This document shows positions 60,297 through 64,000 of a stretch of 64,000 nucleotides of DNA, piece after piece. The notes beneath the pieces are model-generated. The model saw only the letters and a list, made by a program, of their open reading frames with translations. It was not told the origin of the DNA and made no database searches. The position numbers and the translations under genes are program-made. The stretch covers positions 20,750 through 84,749 of the forward strand of contig JADJXL010000006.1 of assembly GCA_016715885.1 (NCBI GenBank), given 5' to 3'. This stretch comes from Polyangiaceae bacterium (GTDB taxonomy: Bacteria; Myxococcota_A; Polyangia; Polyangiales; Polyangiaceae). How positions within the stretch are numbered: the stretch's first letter is position 1; each line of letters starts with the position of its first letter.

Positions 60297-61453
60297 ATGT
60301 CTCCTGTATCCTGGCTGAAGGCGTCAGATTGGAAAGGGAAAGTCGATGTTGGGATCATCACGATCCGAGCGGATGAGAACGATGCCGTATGTCGCCGATT
60401 CCCGAAAAAAATAGGCATCGTCAATGCGCGCCGTCAGTATAATTTACATTGCGTCAACCCCATTGCGCCCCATGGCTACACGGTTGCAATTCTTCGCTGT
60501 GCGGAGCAAGGGAACGGCGAGGCGCTCACGGCAGCGCGCGATCTGCTGGATGACCTCGCGCCGCGATGGCTTTTGGTAGTCGGCATTGCGGGAGGAGCAC
60601 CAGGACACGGGTTCACCCCTCGGGGACGTGGTGGTATCGAACACATCATCGACTTCAGTGTGGAGAGCAGTCCTCAGGACGGATCGCGCGAGTATGCGGT
60701 TGCAGGGGCCGGTTGGCTGCCGACGCGTCCCGCGCTTGCCGCCAATGTGGAGTCTGGAGGCGGAACTCGGTCCGTGGAACACGCAGGAAGCGATCATGCT
60801 GCCCCAACCTCGGGGGGGGCTCGAACAGGAGAACTCACATGGTGACCCTGGTGGCAAGCGAAGGTCACGAATTCTTTAGAAAGTACTTCAAGCCCGCCGA
60901 CCCAGATCAGGCAAGGTGAAAGCGGCTGCAATCGCATCGAGTGATCGATTGGTCAGGAATACCGAACAGGTGCAGGTATGGCTGAAGGTCGCGCGACAAT
61001 TCGTCGCGATCGAGATGGGATCGGCCGGCGTCTATCGTGCCGCGTATGGCACGAGACCACCGACGCCGTTCCTTGCGATCCGCGGCATTAGCGACATAGT
61101 TGGATTCAAGCGGGATGAGCGGTGGACCGCGTACGCATGTCACGCCGCGGCCTCGTTTGCAGTTTCACTTCTCCGCGCAGAGCTGATCCCGCCCGCCGAC
61201 TCGCCGCCCATTGGGTCGGCAGTTAATCGCGAAGGAAGCCGCCATCGCGATCGTCAGTCTGGTAGCGATATGTGCGATTGCGGGTGTGCTCATTGGTTTT
61301 TTCGCATTCGGCGGCGTCGATATTGTGAAGATTCTGGTGCTTGCAGCGCTTTGGTTGGCAGTATCCGTGGCGATTCAGATCTTTTACCCACGACGTCCCA
61401 TAGATGGCTTCGTGCGGTCAAGTGGGGAACGCCTACGTTCTGCTTTGGGATGA
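60297..61453 (+). pseudogene. Nucleoside-phosphorylase-like domain protein with C-terminal membrane helices, frameshifted
   Basis: From MSPVSWLKASDWKGKVDVGI. One frame gives AILRCAEQGNGEALTAARDLLDDLAPRWLLVVGIAGG, the core of the purine-nucleoside-phosphorylase superfamily. After shifts near 60620 and 60850, another gives IASSDRL, FVAIEMGSAGVY and LAIRGISDIVGFKRDERW.AYA, the later motifs. A third frame ends with two membrane helices (AIVSLVAICAIAGVLIGFFAF, ILVLAALWLAVSVAIQIF). Such domains occur as effectors in bacterial immune proteins. Broken by indels, so either a pseudogene or low-quality sequence. Confidence 0.62.
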
Positions 61454-61972
61454 TTGCCGGTGCTATATTTAAGGACAGCCATAAACCAGCCGAGGTGGTG
61501 CTCAGCCGCAACCTCCGCCAGCCCTCAGGAAGCTCCGAACTCGCGCCTACGATTATCGGTCCCACAACCACGCAGAGCACAGAGTTTCCGGTCGACGCTG
61601 CTACGTCGCCTCCGCCGACGCATCGAGTTCCGTTCCATCGCCCAGAGCGGTTTCAAGCGACGTGAAGTGCGCTTTCAAATCTATGGCGAGAGCACGCCGC
61701 TTTGGACCCCGGCGACAGATTTTCGGCGACGAGTCGAAGACATGTACAGCAGAATTCAGCAAGGCATGCCGCGACAAGTTTTAGGGGCGTGTTGCAGAGA
61801 GAACGCTTGCGCACAGAACCGAAATGGCCTCGTGCGCCTGAGGATCTTGACATCAAGTGGGTGAGACGTGTCCACGGCCCGACGCGGGAGTGCGGCAATA
61901 AAGGGACGGCAACTCGTTGGAACAACGAACAGATGGCTAATGGTGCATTTTGGGTTGAATCCCGCAGTCATC
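61454..61972. other. 519-bp stretch without an assignable gene
   Basis: Several overlapping short frames on both strands, none with consistent protein character. Given the indels on both sides it may contain a real gene that cannot be read, for example the next gene of the minus-strand cassette. Confidence 0.35.
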
Positions 61973-62594
61973 TTATGCGGTGAGCTCAAATCCGTCCACG
62001 GTAGCCCGCAGCGTTTGCGCGTGAACGAACATCCCCAGGAACCTGCCCGTCGAGGTAGTAGCACTCGTCCGATGAAAATGCAGCGAGGTAGTAACCTTGC
62101 CGGGCTTGGAACGCCGCCCTTCATACCGATGACCCGTACAGCCACTGGTTCATTTCCCGGCGCAACTGCGGCTGGAGCTTGATGTTCCCCACGACATTTG
62201 AAGACCATGAATCGGCCAAATCTCAGGGTTGTTGGGATAAAGCATGTAGTCCTCGAACTTGGGCCACATGCCCAAAATTACGCCACCGAGCGTTTTGCCG
62301 AAAGTACCTGTGTTCTTATGCCCACATAAAGCGAAAAGGATTGCGGATAAAATGGCGGGCGGTCGTGGGGCACATTCGGCTCCCAAACGGCCTTATTTTC
62401 CCCAAAGGTCTTGAGGCATATCCAGGCTATGTCAGGGACAATCATCATGTCGTGTCTGAACAACGGTAGTTTTACTGGTTCAAGACCGGTCGGCAATTTT
62501 GGCTTCAATATCCGCTTTGCTTTTGATACATTTCAGTATCGAAAGGCAATGGTACGCGCGAGGGTGGTCATAGATGCAATAATTGAGGCATCAT
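61973..62594 (-). pseudogene. Frameshifted copy and continuation of the gene that starts at 115 on the minus strand
   Basis: The 5' part (62594 to 62476) repeats the window's first 115 bases. Beyond the repeat the reading goes on in changing frames: LPLFRHDMMIVPDIAWICLK, FGENKAVWEPN, MWPKFEDYMLYPNNPEIWPI, APGNEPVAVRVIGMKGGVPS, and FLGMFVHAQTLRATVDGFEL before a stop. These segments look like one protein of about 190-200 residues with three or four indels. It supplies the missing rest of the gene at the left edge if the molecule is circular. Confidence 0.6.
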
Positions 62595-62607
62595 CGCAAC
62601 CTCCATT

Positions 62608-63473
62608 TACATTGGTGGCTCGTTTCAATGCTAAGCTCCACCAGTTAGAGCGAGAGTATCCCCAGCACTTCACCCCAGCCCACAGAGAAGCTGCTTTTCG
62701 TTGACTGCATCAGTAGGCCTGGCTCAGGGCAGCGCCGGTGGGACCGCCTGCCGCGGGTCGTCGCCGCCGGCGTCGGTGCCGTGGTCTGCGCTCGGGCGGC
62801 GCTTGGTTCGAGACAGGTCGGGGTAAAAAGGCGGCCGGGGTCGTTTCGTACGAAAAGCGCGGTCGAAAGTAGAGCGCCTATCCGAGAGAGAAACGGCTGC
62901 CCTAATTTGATAACGTAGTCCTCATGGCGAAATCGCTTCGTAATCCAACCAGAAAACCATGCCTCGACCCATCGTGCGCTGGTTCAAGTACGCCACTGAG
63001 CAACCTTGTTTCGACCAGCGACAACGCTTGCGCAAGCGGTTTGTTGTTCTTTCAAGGATTAGTCTCGGATGCGCCGGGTGGTGCGATGCTGGTGGTGAAT
63101 ATCGCCGGCAAACCGTTCTGGCAAGAGCAATTTGGCACCCTTTAATCCCAGTTTAAACAAATCTTTGACGCCCCATGCACTGTAATAGCTGTCGAGTGCG
63201 AGCAAGCCCGGTACGCGTGCATTCGCCTCCCGGCAACCAGGCCCAACAAGACTTCGATGGCCCCGTGCCCGCGAAAAGCCAACAATGGCAATTTCGCGGG
63301 CATCGGGGCTAACTTCGAGAACGGGTCGTTACAAGGCCCAGCGCCCAGCGTTTATACCTGAGCTTCAGGCCATTTCCTCCAGTAATGTGGTCGTCGATCG
63401 TCCGGATGGCCCAATCCGTCGGAACTGCGAGAACAATCAGGAGAGCAGGCCAAACAGGACCAATCCACAATAC
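62608..63473 (-). pseudogene. Shredded second copy of the hydrolase gene of 132-1004
   Basis: Same sequence as 132-1004 but no frame stays open for more than about 80 codons on the coding strand because of indels. Segments such as cgatggccccgtgcccgcga keep the nucleophile-elbow region. Treat as the terminal-overlap image of the intact gene, not as a separate locus. Confidence 0.8.
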
Positions 63474-63482
63474 CGTATTAGC

Positions 63483-63993
63483 TCGAGGCCTATTTTGGAA
63501 TGCAGCACCAAAGCATCCGAATGAAATTTCGGGTTGAGTGTTAACGTTGTCACACTCGGCTTGGGAGGGAAGAAATATCCGTCATCGCAATCGACACCTT
63601 ACGTCTTAGAATTTGCTTTTTAGTGCAATTCATCGTTTTAACTTTCATGCACCGCTAGCACGACATGCCATCCGGCTTTGCATTCTTGATACGCGGGGGC
63701 ATTGAACCGGACAGCCGGACGAGAACTCGCGCTGAAACTGCTCGATGACGAACCACCAGATCCTCCGGCTCTCCACCGCCGCCCGAGCTACTCAGGATGC
63801 TTCGCCTCCGGCCCCTTTCGAGGAGGCTCGACGAGTTCGATGCATCGCCGCTCGAGCTGCTCGATGATGATGCCCCAGCCCCGCTCGACGTGCTCGATGA
63901 ACCCGACGAACTCAGATCGCCAAACACCCCCGTCGTCTCACTGCCGCGACTTGCAGAACAATCACTACGAGAATAACAAAGCTTGAACGCATG
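63483..63993 (-). pseudogene. Shredded second copy of the Ser-rich lipoprotein gene
   Basis: Repeats 1014-1508 with several indels; the poly-Ser part is shortened and the Cys-rich end is frameshifted. Part of the terminal repeat. Confidence 0.8.
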
Positions 63994-64000
63994 GTTTCCC

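Larger units (their letters stand above)
62476..64000. repeat. Noisy terminal repeat of positions 1-1516
   Basis: The last 1525 bases align end to end with 1-1516, with many one- to three-base indels, often at homopolymers, and scattered substitutions. Gene order and orientation are the same. The ends at 64000 and 1516 (gcatggtttccc) match exactly. Best explained as an unpolished overlap of a circular contig; a decayed real duplication is the alternative. Confidence 0.9.

Noticed and set aside
62476..64000. Genuine second prophage copy or ancient duplication
   Set aside because: Possible but less likely: differences are dominated by small indels at homopolymers, ends match exactly, and a split gene is completed by circularisation. 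Kept as the alternative to be tested with raw reads.
1..64000. tRNA, rRNA or insertion-sequence transposase genes
   Set aside because: I looked for cloverleaf-like anticodon arms, rRNA motifs and DDE transposase motifs and saw none I could support.

Overview
The window looks like accessory DNA, probably a whole circular plasmid or phage-plasmid, from a myxobacterium of the Polyangiales type. Signs of that host are a Ser-rich lipoprotein, a PEGA-domain secreted protein, secreted Cys-rich proteins, an ECF sigma factor with a membrane tail, and a very large SpvB/RHS protein. The last 1.5 kb (62476-64000) is a noisy second copy of positions 1-1516. A gene whose start lies at 115-1 on the minus strand finds its continuation at about 62480-61973. 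The simplest reading is one circle of about 62,475 bp, with an unpolished overlap at the right end.

Layout. 1-12.1 kb (all minus strand): one operon-like cassette of about 16 genes. It encodes small beta-rich candidate coat or spike proteins, membrane-anchored proteins, a transglutaminase-like protease, a LysM protein, and an 875-residue cell-wall enzyme with a SpoIID domain. It resembles a virion or surface-structure module, but I see no terminase, portal, tail or packaging ATPase. 12.3-16.6 kb: replication region with tandem-duplicated DNA-binding genes, four 17-bp iteron-like repeats, a winged-helix Rep-like initiator and two co-transcribed small genes. 17-21.2 kb: a CoiA-like nuclease and small unknowns. 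21.4-32.2 kb: a cassette zone holding a plasmid-associated small protein, an HNH nuclease, a HEPN protein, a sigma factor, two XRE regulators and secreted proteins. 32.2-39.9 kb: a type II fatty-acid/polyketide (aryl-polyene-like) cluster. 41-48.5 kb: a secreted RHS toxin with an AHH nuclease tip and two immunity candidates. 48.7-51.8 kb: a double ribbon-helix-helix regulator with palindromic operators, and a ParA plus ribbon-helix-helix partition pair. 52-62 kb: a TerY-P-like signalling triad (vWA, PP2C, kinase), a zinc-ribbon/trypsin protein and a nucleoside-phosphorylase-like protein, all broken by single-base frameshifts.

The most striking non-coding signal is a dispersed family of about 24 copies of a 12-bp palindromic element (type GKACA-GA-TGTMC). 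It is found only between 21.4 and 60.2 kb. Almost all copies come in pairs 55/56 bp or 65/66 bp apart, one helical turn between the two classes. One pair sits on the parA promoter, with its proximal copy filling the -35/-10 spacer. That promoter block has been copied at least three times, once fused directly to unrelated genes. I infer that it is the operator and/or centromere of the partition system, spread through the replicon as a module. Frameshift density rises sharply after about 52 kb, which fits lower consensus quality at least as well as biological decay.
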